This document shows positions 12,291 through 25,900 of a stretch of 64,000 nt of DNA, piece after piece. The translations under genes were made by a program, and so were the position numbers. Each line of letters begins with the position of its first letter. The stretch's first letter is position 1. This DNA comes from Saxidomus purpurata (lineage: Eukaryota; Mollusca; Bivalvia; Venerida; Veneridae). A model generated the notes under the pieces. The model was given only the letters and a program-made list of their open reading frames with translations. It did not search any database and was not told the DNA's origin. The stretch covers positions 48,275,706 through 48,339,705 of the forward strand of contig JAFMSR010000002.1 in NCBI GenBank assembly GCA_022818135.1. The letters are read 5' to 3'.

Positions 12291-13214
12291 TCCAAGTCCA
12301 CTTGCCGGGAGGTGTGGTCAATTTTGACCAAAGAGGCATGATTTGATTAAAGTAGGTGGAAGACCACTAAACAATGCTACATACCAAATAGGTTTTCCTA
12401 TATACGTCTTTGTAAAACAAGTGACCCCCTGGGCAAGGTCAATATTGACCACAGGGGCATAAATTGAACAAACTTTGAAGAGGTCTACCAGGCAATGCTA
12501 CATGCCAAATATCTAAGCTCTAGGCCTTGTGGTTTCAGAGAAGATTTTATAAAAAATTTTCCTATATAAGCCCATGTAAAACTAAGTGTCCCCCCATGCG
12601 GGGTCAATTTTGATCCGGGGGTCATAATTTGAACAATCTTGGTAGAGGTCCACTAGACAATGCTACATGCCAAATTTCTAAGCTATAGGCCTTGTGGTTT
12701 CAGAGGAGAAGATTTTTTAAGTTTTTCTATATAAGCCTATGTAAAACTAAGTGACCCCGCGGTCAATGTTGACCCAGGGGTGATAATTTGAACAATCTTG
12801 GTAGAGGTTCACTAGATAATGCTACATGCAAAATATCTACGCTCTAGGCCTTGTGGTTTCAGAGAAGAAAAAAAGTTTTTCCTATTTTTTGCCACAGCAA
12901 CCCCAGTTCTGCATGGAATGTAATTCTTTGAACAATTTCGGTTGAGCTTCATGCAAGGAACTTTCCTGCGTAGTTTCATAAACATTTGCCCAGTGGCTTC
13001 AGAGGAGATGTTGTCTGAATCAAAATGTTGATGGACGACGGACAATCATCCATCCTAAAAGCTCACCCTGGCAAAGCCAGTTAGGTGAGCTAATAAACAT
13101 CAATCAAGCAGTTTTGGAGAAGATGTCATTTGAAGTAAAATGTTAACAGACACCATACACCGGATGGCAGGTGATCACAAAAGCTCACCCTGAGCACATG
13201 CTCAGGTGAGCTAA
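12291..13214 (+). mobile_element. Pearl-like element, family B (headless, two tails)
   Basis: Four to five B core units (phrases CTAGGCCTTGTGGTTTCAGA and GGTCAATTTTGA), then a tail hairpin at about 13050-13092 and a second, diverged tail at about 13140-13214 (GCTCACCCTGAG...CTCAGGTGAGCTAAAA). Confidence 0.85.
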
Positions 13215-13717
13215 AAACAGATAGTAATTTAAATAAATAATATATAGGGATTTAATAATATCTATGATTGCTAGATATGGCTTCAAATGCCTAGGTCAAG
13301 ATGGCCTTTTTCAATAACAGTGACCTTGACCCTAGATTTGTGAAATTATTTTGAACTAGAGTGCCAAACTGTCACAAAATACACCCCTTGAAAATTAAAG
13401 GTAGACCGAGTGGTAATAAGTGTTTATTTGTTAAAACTGTTACGATTTATGTTGGAAGAAATTATTTGACAAATTTTAGCTAATAAAGGGCAATCAAATT
13501 TGGTAAAAGCAGTTCAGCAATTAAAGGGCCATAACTCCTGAGTGACTGCAGCTATTCAGCTGGTTATTAAACTTGGCCAGGAATTTGAACCCATAAACAT
13601 TATGGTTAAATTCAGTGAAGACTGGATGAAAATTGTTCCAGTTGGAGAGCAGACAAGCTGGAGAAAATCCTAATTATGATTTGACAGCAGGCTGCTATTC
13701 AAGAAATACAAGTATAC
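13215..13717. other. Degenerate repeat sequence next to exon 7
   Basis: Contains GTGACCTTGACCCTAG and AAAGGGCCATAACTCCTGAG phrases typical of the repeat cores in this window, but no complete element. It forms the start of intron 7 (minus strand). Confidence 0.4.
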
Positions 13718-13919
13718 TTTTTTTGAACAAGCTGCTCCTTTCTTCCTGTCCCCACTTGAGAATGTTGTAGAAATTGACACCATTTGTTTCTAGGGCAACA
13801 ACAGTCTGTGTAGATCCCCACTGGCTGGTTGCCTCCTTCCACAGTTGTTGCATGATGAATTCTTCTATCTTTTTTACAGAATCATTGATAGCTTTAAATC
13901 CTGTCTGGTCTACAAGAGA
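13718..13919 (-). CDS. SCPEP1: SCPEP1-like exon 7: helical insert with NGVNFYNIL
   Basis: 202 bp (67 codons plus one base). It begins SLVDQTGFKAIND and includes LWKEATSQWGSTQ and ALETNGVNFYNIL, ending in a phase-1 donor (AAAAAAA then gtatac). The TDGVNFYNIL-like segment is characteristic of SCPEP1. The donor is inferred from frame and consensus. The next exon was not found in the 13.7 kb that follow. Confidence 0.87.
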
Positions 13920-16900
13920 CTGCAAGTCACAAAATAAAATGTGTCACTTTAGATGAAATAATAAATGTCTTATTCATTTGCAGTACATGTCACAATGATC
14001 TAGGAAGGTGATTAATACCCACATCTTGGCTTGGACACAGGAATTGATAATACATATACTGTATAAATGGTTATTTCTGTGATGACGATATTTTCGCATT
14101 TTTTGTCAAAGGGAGTGCCGCAGAAATAACATCTGCAGACTATTTTACTATAATACATGATTTTTGTATCGGTCCTATTTTATGAAATACCAGAGGAAAG
14201 AGCCTGTGTCCATTCGGACCGGTAAACTTAAAGTTTGGTTTATGTTCATTTGTAGTGTAATGATACTGACAAAAACAGGTTATCATGCAACTGTCTGTGC
14301 AAAAAATGTACTGTATTTCATACAGTTAATGATGTACATTACAAAGCAGTTATTTCCTTTTGTCATCCCTTTTTTTACTTATTTGCAGATTAACTGCAAA
14401 TCATACTGTTCTTTTTTGTACATATTGATCACTTTTTCGAAACAGGAAACGATAATTAAATTAACATGAATTACGCCCCTTGCCTTTGCTTGATTTCATT
14501 GCCAATTGTGAATAAGAATACAACGGCTAATTTACAAAATTAAAGTGTGTGTTTTCTTGTTTAATTGTAATAAATCGAACAATTCACTAGACGTGAATGC
14601 ATTAATTAGCTGAAATAAATAATTATTTAGTTGCACAAACAATGAAAACTGCGACTCCAAATTGCGAAGATATTCTGCTTCAAATAAACAATCAAGCAAT
14701 TAAAAGAGCTGATTTTTGGCAATTACCGGACAGTTTTATCAGATTAATTACACCTGTGTGCTTCAGATGTGAAGGTGACAATTAAATGTTAGCACCTATT
14801 TTCATGATCAAAATCATCTTTATTTATTGCGCCTGTCATTTGAGGTGCAAACAACTTTACAAGAAACAAAATGCTTTGATTCCGCCCGCTGCGGAAATTT
14901 CAGTGGCCTTTGTTCGCATCACGAACCCGATGAAGGGATGCTTTTTTCCTGGCCGCTGATTGCGGACGGCAGGTGAACAATTCCCGGCCTTTTTTATCAC
15001 AAATTTGGAAGGGGGGGAATTCAGACTGGGCGTTATTGAATTTTTTATCAATCACATCCTCTGGATATTTAAACTTTAAGTGTGACCTTGACATTTAAGA
15101 TAGGAAAGTGCAACATTCATGCATAATGTCATCTTCATGATTGTGCTGAACATTTGTGCAAAGGTGTTTTAAAATCCTTCAATGCATAAGAGTCTTGCAG
15201 TCCAGACACAAATGTGTATATATATATATATACAGAGTCTGTTACCTTTTAACACTAAATGTGACCTTGACCTTTGCAGTTGGGACGTAGGTCTTGCGTG
15301 TGGAACATTGTTATCACGAGCTGAACATTTGTGCCATATGATTTGTAAATCCCTTCACACATGACAAAGTTACAGCTCATGTGCATGTATACAGGATTTC
15401 TTTAACTAACTTAAACTCGAAATGTCACTTTTTTTGAGGAAGGGACGTTGGTGCTGCAGACAACATGTCATCTTGATGTGCTGAACACTTGTGTCACCTT
15501 TCGTGCATGACAAAAGTAACTCAAGCAGCTCAACCATCTACAGTCCAACTTCACTTACACATTAAATGATGCCTCAATGACTTTGACCTTTGACTAACTG
15601 AATCAAAGAATCTATTCTCTTATTATATGCAACATAAATTATATAGTCTGTATATCAAGGGACACAGTCTATACTGGTTCAAAGCTACTGAGATTATTGC
15701 ATCATACCTACGGACTTGACTATGAAACAAGATCATCTATATACTGAAACTAATCAACTGGTGTTAAATTAAACAAGAGGGCCATAATAGCTCACCTTAA
15801 CGATATTGCTCTCATGAAATCTGCATGCACAACTATTGATATAGTTCAAATTCTATTGCTGTAGCATTAGAAACAAGAAAGTAGGTCAAGGTCAAGATCA
15901 GCTAATGTGGAAGGCAAAACTGTATACATGATCTTAGTTTAATTGATGTAGCTTAAAAAACATAAAGTAGGTCAGTAGGTCAAAGTCATCCATAGTCGGA
16001 ATTGAAATCCACATGCAAAGGTCAAAATAGTTCAAATTTCATTGATTTAGCTTTAAAAACAAGAAAGTAGGTCAGTGAGTCAAGTGACCCCGGGTTTGAC
16101 CCTGTGACCTCAAAATTAATAGGAGTAATCTACTGGTCAAGACCAACATCACTATTTAGTTTGAAGATCTTAGGCCTAATAGTTCTCTAATTATTGAACA
16201 TAATAGATCTGACCTTGACCTTTGACCCAATGATGTCAATAGAGGTCATTTACTGGTTAAGATCAACCTGTCCAGGAAGTCTCAGAATCCTATGCCCAAT
16301 GGTTCTCTCGGTATTAGGAGAAGATGTAATTTGAAGACATTGTTGCTGCATGCACTCTTGGCGGACGACAGACATCCAACCACCCTGAAACTTCACCAAG
16401 AGCACTATAGCCTCCATCAAGCTAACAAAGAAAGGACAAAATATTTTTTACACACTGCTGGTGCTTACATACAGTCAGTGTAAGAACAGTTTGTGTCCGA
16501 ATAGTATCTTAATTTTCATACTCACATTGGAGTACAAGTAGGGTGCCCAAGTAACTGTTGAATCTATTGGTGAAATCCAGGAATCTCCCATAGCCAGACC
16601 TTTAAAGTTGCAAGTTATGTTGCCAGCTTGAATATTCTGTCAAGTACAGTATCTATGGTTTACATTTCCACATTAATACCGGTACCGGTATTACAATTCT
16701 TATATTTATACAGCTATCATAAACAATCAATTCCTTTAGAGTGATGTGAATCGAATGTATATCTGAAATATAGTATCAAGATCTGTGTATGCATTTTCTT
16801 TTAACAGTTTTGTATGAGGTACCAATTTACATGTATATGATGGTAATAGACAAACCTTGAAGCCAACATGTATATATATATACAGTTGACTCTCGTTATC

Positions 16901-19900
16901 TCGAATTTCAAGGGCCCAGGCCTTTTACTTCGAGATAAACGAACTTCGAGGTAAGAGGAGGGGCTATTCGTTGGTGTTTTTTACGTATAGTGACGTATAT
17001 AGACGTATATGGACGAATAGTGCTCAAAATTCCGTTTTCAAGACAGACAATTATTTGTATTCATTTATCAGATGCAAATTTTCCCTAAAACATGGGAACA
17101 CAAACTAAATTTTTATTACATCTTATTTTTGCATATACCCATCTAGCATTGATAATAAATATCAAGCACATCTACATACTTATTGGCCCAAGCAAAAACG
17201 AAAGTACACATCGGGCGAAAGTGAAAGTAGCGTTTCTTGAACCGGAAGTCAGAACATTTGTATATTTTAAACATAAGAACAACATCTAACTACAAAACAA
17301 ATTTTTTACAGACTGATACATTCGTCCAGAAATCATCTTATTTGATAAAGCCAAATCGCTATTATCATTTAACCTCTCAAAAAAATTAAGTCTTTAAAGT
17401 AATTACCGCATTTTTCATCATTAATTACACGTAGTCACCGGCAATTAAAGTATATCCACAATCATTACGACACGTGTGAATTGGCATGACAACGTCTCAC
17501 CTTTGCTTTGACCCGCCGCACCTTTGATCCATTGGCGACTTTCACACTTCGACTTAACGAGTTGAAAATACACTGGAATTTGATTGACGACCAAAAATTC
17601 CCTTCGACACATCCGGAGTCTCGGTATGTCAAATTTTGTCTTAAAAGGAGTAAAAGTACATGAACAAAGAAGGAAATTTGACGGGACCTTAGAATTTCTT
17701 CGACTTAAACGGAAATTCGATGTAAGCGAGTTTGAGATACTGAGAGTCAACTGTATATATACTTAACAACATTAAAAACGCAACCTTTTTAATAAGTCAT
17801 ACATTTTGAGCAGTGAGTAAAATTGCTCTTTCATGTTTCGTTTGAATTCTGCTTGAATTTTGTAATGAACTTGATGTATAAAACGAAGGAATAGCAAAAA
17901 CTATGGTGTTCTTGAATTTTCTAAATTACACTTTCAATTAGTATATATATATATTTATTACCCTTCCATGAAATTTGCGGTGTTCTAATTGGTCAACGAT
18001 CCGTAAACAGAATATTGATATTTACGGGAAAGCTGGTAATATACGCTTTACATAACCCCCTTACTGTACCCCATGCTAAACGTGATGTCAAATAATGGTA
18101 TATTTGTCAAAATATACTGGGGAGAATATTCAAAGTTGTTGAAAGTTTTTACTCATTACCGGCCTGTAGGGTAATTGATACAAATCGTTGTTTACATACT
18201 TTCCATAAACATGTACATTCTTTGACAGGTCCTATATCTTTGTCAATATCATACATATTATAAAAGTTTATTATATTACTAATTACTATTAATTGATAAT
18301 TAGTGCATATGACTGTCCTGCATTTACGGTCTGGAGATATCCAGAAGAATGCAGGCCTGTCATTAACTGTCATTTAGATCACGTTTCTATCATATGAGTA
18401 GAATGCCCAAAAGGGGCTATATAAGACGTGACCATTTTGTTTAGTTTTAGATTTGACTTACTTGGCTGTGGTAACCATAGATCTTAGTACAAATAAATAT
18501 TAGAAACGTACTCTGTGTTTATAATACGTGACAGTGAGATTGTTTGCTGCATACAGTATGTCAATGTATTAGTCTGTGCTGATTTGTGACATCACACCAT
18601 GACATTGAGGTATCATAAAGGGATTTGAAGGTCTGCTTACGTTCAGCTGTTAAATAAACAAGAGGGCCAAGATGGCCCTTTATCTCTCAGCTGGCTACCA
18701 CTTGTTATAATACAAGGCCAACAATGGTGTTGCAGAAAGAGTAAAAATTGACCTGGGTTCTGATTGGAACAATCTACGTAGCGGTCCACTACACGATGCT
18801 TCATTTTAAATAACAAGCCTTGTGGTTGTAGAGAAGAAGATTTGTTAAGTTTTCCCTATAATTAAGCTTCCCCTCCCCCCTCAGAAAAATGGATTTAAAA
18901 TCAAACCAAATTCTTACTAAACTACATCAAATGAGTTCTATTATGGTGCATTATGAAATATAACACAGTCTTATTCATGACAGCTAACCAAGTCTGCAAA
19001 ATATAATAAGTAGAAAAAATTGCAAAACAACCTAAAACAGCTTCTTAATCCTGTCAGAAAGAAATCCCAAACACTGTATGATGTTCTATGTTTTTTGTTT
19101 TTTTTTGTAATTGTGCTTATTAGGTCCACCATCCTCGTTCGAGGTATAGTCGGTACGACCCGAATATGATGTTCTATCTCTAGGATTAGATATTATAGAT
19201 ATGTGGAACAGTGGAAAACCAGTTTGCTATTTATAGATTTACTTACATGGCATTATATGTTGTGTACTAAATAAAGGACAAATGTCAATTATCAGTCTAT
19301 CACCATTAGCCTATAATAATAATAATAATAATAATAATAAAAGCTTTATTTACCGAAGGTTACACATTTAGACATATGAAAACATATATTCTAATTTTCA
19401 ATATGGCCTTCAAAGTAAAGAAACAAAAGAAAAGCATTATACTTAAAATAAATCACCTGTCAAAGTTAAAACTAGAAAGACATATTTACATATAAGACTA
19501 TTAAACATTCTGTTAATAAATGCATTCATACATAAACATTCACTGACAGACACTCGAAGGACATGAATATAAATTAAACATATAAATATGTTAAAGAAAA
19601 TGTAAATTAACTTATCATTCACACAATAAATAATTTCTTATAATTTCCTTTGAATGTTTTAAGAGAATTCGAAATACGTATATTTAAAGGAATGTCATTC
19701 CATATATATTTTTGCTATAATTTGTGAATGTTTCCATGTATTTAGTACGAGGTATTATCTGTAAGACAAAATCCTTGTTTGATACTGATCTTAACTGGTA
19801 TGTTTTATTGTCAGAGAACTTTACAATATCTGCCAAATATGATGGGGCCTTGTTATTCATAATTTTATATACCAGGACAGCACAGTAGTATTTGCATCGA

Positions 19901-22900
19901 TCTGAAAAACTCAGCCATTTTAATTCTTGGAATAGCTCTGCTGATGGTGTTCCAATCGGTTTATTAAGTATTATTTTTGCAACTCGTTTCTGTAGTATAT
20001 TTATCTTATTCACATAATTACTTGTTCCTTTGCCCCAGACCGTACAACAGTAGTCAAATGTGGGCAATATATATGCGTTAATAAACATAACTCATTTCAG
20101 GTGTGAGGTAATATATTATGTTCTTTAACAGGGAAATTTTGCTATTCCGTTTTTTACAGACATTGTCAATTTGATTGTGCCAGGTTAGTTTATTGTCAAC
20201 ATATACTCAAGTAACTTATGACAAGTAACGTTTTCTATACGTATGTCATTGATAAATAGTTGTACATTTTGAGTGGATTTTAATTTATAAGCAGACCCAA
20301 TAATCATGCATTTAGTTTTTGCTTGATGCAATGCCATATTATTTAATTGACACCATTTATTTACATAGTCAAGACTATCCTGGAGTTTATTTTGAATTGT
20401 TGATATATGATTCCCCGATTCATATAAGGTTGAGTCATCTGCATATAAATCCATGTTTAGATCAGGATACATAAACGTAATATCATTTATGTAAAGAATA
20501 AAAAGCAATGGCCCTAATATGGACCCCTGGGGCACCCTAGATGTGATGAGGAGTATTTCCAAGTTTTACAATTTGTGTCCTGTGTTCAAGATATGATTTA
20601 AACAATTTTAATGTACAACTTGAAAAATGGTATAACTTTAATTTGTGGAGAAGTATTTCGTGATCTACAAGATCAAAAGCCTTTCTTAAATCTAAAAATA
20701 TTGTTCCCACCAATTTACCACTATCAATATCCTTTAACCATGCATCTATTAATCTTATAAGGGCAGTATTACAAGAGGGGTGTTTCCTAAATCCGGACTG
20801 CATTTTATGTGTAATATCAGTTTTTTCAAAGTATGACTGTACTTGTGTTGCAATATGTCGCTCAAAAATTTTTGATATAGTTGGAAGAATAGAAATTGGA
20901 CGGTAATTGTTTGAATCGTCTTTGCTTTAATCAAAGTGCTGAAGACGCTGGATTTGTTTGTGTATTCAAAATATTTGTCCTTTGTTTTGTTGTGACGGCT
21001 ATTTCAGTCTGTAATCTTCATTAGTGAAGCCTATACCAGTTGGTAGTAAGATATTAACAGAATGCATCAGTTATAAATCGTATTTTGGATCGAATTGTCT
21101 CTGTTTCTATTGCCGGTACACATAGACAGCAGGGATTTTCACTGTACTCAACAAAATGTTTTCACCTACAGTTCTACTGTCTAAAATCAGACACTGATCG
21201 AGCAGCTAGTTAGTAGTTACGGCGCTTCGATAACACAAACGGGCAGGTAATAGCACCGATCAATAAGGGGATCAATTTATTGTGCGGACCGACAAATTAA
21301 TAATGGGTATCTATAATGCCACAATATACATTTATAGAATGAATATGGTTGAGACCACGAAGTAAAGATGTTCAAATGTTTTTCTGCACATTGATATGTA
21401 TTTTAACAAAACAGCTCATTCGATGCGTTTCAAGATATCGAGGCCTACAGGCGAATATGGGGTAAATTGCCTTCTATTTAAAACAATCACCACCTTTTAA
21501 ATATAACAAATCGTTTAAACATCAACATTAACGTATCTTAACACTTGTGCTCACGCGTATCTCTAATACATGTAGGAACGCAGACTAGCTCGCGCCAGGT
21601 CCGCAGAATAAACATATCAGCAATAAGGAAAGTTATAATTACGTCCCTTGCCGCGCATTGAATAAAATTTATGAATGGATGGATATAATCATAAAAAGAG
21701 AATGTGTAAATATTCCTGGCTGTTCAAAATATTTCATTCTTTAAAATGACGATCAGGGTTAGACATTTTGTTGTCATAGAAACTCCAAAACATGTTTTCT
21801 TTCCGCACAAGGTTTAAGAAATGGCTGGCGGGTTAAGAAATCGGAACTATTTCTATAGGGTGTATATATTATATAGTAAATCGTCCCTTATTTTTACATC
21901 ATTGTAAAATGAAATACATCCGCTGTTCTTATTCGAAAACAGTTTACTTTAGTTATATTTACAAAATTTAGCTGATGCTGCATGAGTTTATAACATTATA
22001 TATTTAAACAATACAACCTTCATGTCTGCAATGGCCATATGGTTTCAAATGAACAATCATAATTTGGGATTATATGCTGACTGACGTGCCGGAGCTACTT
22101 TCAGATTTGGTACTTAAGGAGTAGGCTTCGGAAATCAGTAAGTAAATTTGTTTGTTACACAAATAAAAATTTAAAAATACAGATTGATAATGAACTGCAC
22201 TGTTCCCTATTCATTATTTTGCTGTCTGATCATGATCTGCATTGTTTGCTATTTATATTTTGCTGTTTGATCATGTTCTGCACTGTAAGCAATTAATGTT
22301 TCAGCTCACCTGGCACAAAGTGCCGGAGTGAGCTATAAGGATCACTCACCATCCGGGGTCAATCGTCCGTCCACCATTTCCTTCAATCAACATCTCCTCT
22401 GAAACCACTGGGCTAATGTTGATGAGACTTTGCAGGGATGTTCCTTGCATGAATCCATTCCATGCAGAACTCAGGTTGCTATGGCAACAAAAAGGAAAAC
22501 CTTAAAATATCTTCTTCTCTGAAACCACAACGCCAAGAGCTTAGATATTTAGCATGTGGCATTGTCTAGTGGACCTCTACCAAGATTGTTCAAATTATGA
22601 CCCCCACGTCAAAATTGACTCCGCCCAGGGGGTTACTTGGTTTTACATAGGCTTATATAGGAAAAACTTAAAAAATCTTCTTCTCTGAAACCACAGGGCC
22701 TAGAGCTAAGATATTTAGCATGTGCATGGCATTGGCTGGTGGACCTCTACCAAGATTGTTCAAATTATGTCCCACGGGTCAAAATTGGCTCCGCCCAGGG
22801 GGTCACTTGGCTTGACATAGGCTTATATAGGAAATACTTCTCTGAAATTACAAGGCCTAGAGATTATTATTTGGCATGTAGAAATGCCTAGTGGACCTCT

Positions 22901-25900
22901 ACTAAGATTGCTCAAATCATGACCCCCTGGTCAAAGTTAACTCCTGGGAGTGGGGAAGGTCACTTGATTTCATATAGGCTTATATAGGGAAAACTTTGAA
23001 CAACCACAAGGCCTACAGGCAGAGAATAGATATTTTGAATGTTACTTAGCAGTGTTGTGGACCTCTACAATTTCTTCACAATCATGACCCCTTGTGTTAT
23101 AGCCAAGGTAGTCAGGTGAGCGATATAGGGCTCTTGTTTGCTGTCTGATCATGATCTGCACTCTTCGCTATATTTTTTTTTGCTGTCTGATCATGATCTG
23201 CACTGTATGCTTTTTATTCTTCTGCAGTCTGATCATGATCTACACTGTTCACTATTAATTATTGGCCTTACTAGAACCATATCTAGTCTCAAGCTTACTT
23301 AAGGCTAGTCTAAAATTGAATTTTTGAACTTACATTGTAGATGTGAGGATACCAACCTTCTACCGGGAGAATTTTGTCATATTATATTACATAATTGCTA
23401 TTTTTAGCCCACTGCATGACCTTGGGCCACTGAATTATGCATGAATGACCAAGCACTGACCATAAGATGTGAACTGAATTAAGAATACGTTAAAATTTAT
23501 CAGTCAAAACTGCATTAAAATTAGCAAATGGGGTGTTAAATTAAAAGAACTTAAATGTATTTACAATGATAATGTTGGCTGCTCCCTATATTCCATTATG
23601 CAACCCCATGGTACAAAATTAAAACATATTCAATATGCCAATACAATTAGCAAATGGGGTGTTCAATTAAAACAAGAGGGCCATGATGGCCCTATATCGC
23701 TCACCTGAATACAAGTCCACTTGCCTGATGTGTGTGGTCAGTTTTGACCCAAGAGGCATGATTTGAACCAAGTAGGTGGAAGACCACAGGACAATGTTAC
23801 ATACTAAATAGGTTTTCCTATATACAGCTGCGGAATCAGGGCTGGACTTTAGGGCTGCAGCCACCCCAGCTTGGCCCGCAGATACGTTTTTGGTTGAACT
23901 AGTACTTTTGTCCTCGTTAATAAAGGGCTGACGTGTCAGTTATGCACACAGTGTATTCTCTTATCAATACATGTTATTTACTATTATCTGCTAGCTAATC
24001 CCTTGCTGGAGGATATTATAGCTACATCTATGATTGTGTAAGCGATTGCAATTGGGTATTTGATAAGCTAACAGATACAACGGTTCGGATCGTTACAGTT
24101 TGTTACTGAGAAGTGTCTGAGGTTATGACTTCCTAGTGGTCTGACAGTGTTTATCATGCCAGTACTGAAGTCCTAATTAAAGTATCGTGCGAAAGAAAAA
24201 AAAAAAAATGTCGGAGTCAAGTCACTAAACAAACAAGAGCTGTCCCTCACAAGTGACGAATGCCCCCCAAAGAGGTGTCTCACAGTCTGTGTCCTCTCCT
24301 TGTGTTCAATAAATGTGAAATGTAATTTTAAAATCCTTCCATGCATGACAGAGTTACCATGCATACAGTATTCCATTACTTTTAAACACTAAGTGTGACT
24401 TTGACCTTTGAGGTAGGGACATGGTTCTTGCAGACAACACATTGTCTGATGTGCTGAACATTTGTGCCAAGTTATTTTAAATCAATCAATGCATGACAAA
24501 GTTACAATCCGGAACACAATGTTTGCATATATATACAGGATTCCATTACCTATAAACTCTAAGTGTGACCTTGACCTTTGAGGTAGAGACGTGGGTCTTG
24601 CGCGTGACTTATCAGCTTCATGTGCTGAACATTTGTGCCAAGTTATTTTTAAATCAATCAATGCATGACAAAGTTATAGGCAAGACACAAATGTATGCAT
24701 ATATACAGGATTCGATTACCTAAAGACTCTTAAAGTGACCATGACCTTTGAGGAAGTGACGTGGGTCTTGCATGCAACACGTCGTCTTGATGTGCTTGAC
24801 ATTTGTGCCAAGTTATTTTAAAATCCTTCAATGCATGACAAAGTTACAGTCCAGACGCGAATGTGTGCATATATGCATTATCATATAGAGGAATCCATTA
24901 CCTTCATACTCTAAGTGTGACCTTGACCTTTGAGGTAGGGACTTGGGTCTTGCATGCAACACGTCGTCTTGCTGTGCTAGACATTTGTGCTACGTTATTT
25001 TAAAATCAATCACTGCATGACAAAGTTACAGTCTGGACACAAATGTGTGCATTTATAGAGGATTCCATTACCTTCAAATTCTGAGTGTGACCTTGACCTT
25101 TGAGGAAGGGATGTAGGTCTTGCACATGACATGTCGTCTTGATGTGCTTGACATTTGTGCCCAGTTATTTTAAGATCCTTCTATGCATGACAATGTTACA
25201 GTCCGGACACGAATGTATAAGCGGGGACGCACAGATAGACGGACGGACGGGCAGACAGCGCGATTTTAATATGCCACCCTTCGGGGGCATAAAAAGCTGC
25301 AAGAGTAACAATAAACAAGAGGGCCATGATGGCCCTTTATCGCTCACCCGAGTACAACTGCTTTTAACAAAGTTGCTAGAAATCATCGAAACAACCTTTC
25401 TGACATATTTCCAGGATATTTGGGCTGAAAATGTTACCTCTAGAGTGTTAACAAGGTTTTTCCATATTTGGGCTCTGTGACCTAGTTTTTGACCCAAGAT
25501 GACCCATATTCGAACTTGAGCTAGAAATCATAGAAACAACCTTTCTGACAAATTTCCAGGATATTTGGGCTGAAAATGTTACCTCTAGAGTATTAACAAG
25601 GTTTTTCCATATTTGGGCTCTGTGACCTAGTTTTTGACCCCAGATGACCCATATTGAAACTTGAGCTAGAAATCATCGAAACAACCTTTCTGACAAATTT
25701 CCAGGATATTTGGGCTGAAAATGTAACCTCTAGAGTGTTAACAAGGTTTTTCCACATCTGGGCTCTGTGACCTAGTTTTTGACTCCAGATGACCCATATT
25801 CGAACTTGAGCTAGAAATCATAGAAACAACCTTTCTGACAAATTTCCATCATATTTAGGCTGAAAATGTTACCTCTAGAGTGTTAACAAGGTTTTTCCAT

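Noticed and set aside
14164..14469. 101-codon open frame rich in hydrophobic residues
   Set aside because: AT-rich composition explains it; no signal, family resemblance or splice context, and it lies in intron 6 on the opposite strand.
17445..17766. Overlapping open frames on both strands, about 100 and 60 codons
   Set aside because: They lie inside the pogo-like MITE and do not resemble a transposase or each other's homologues.
24233..25295. CRISPR-like or satellite array
   Set aside because: Regular ~170-bp units without spacers, with element-type head and tail; this is a eukaryotic transposable element.
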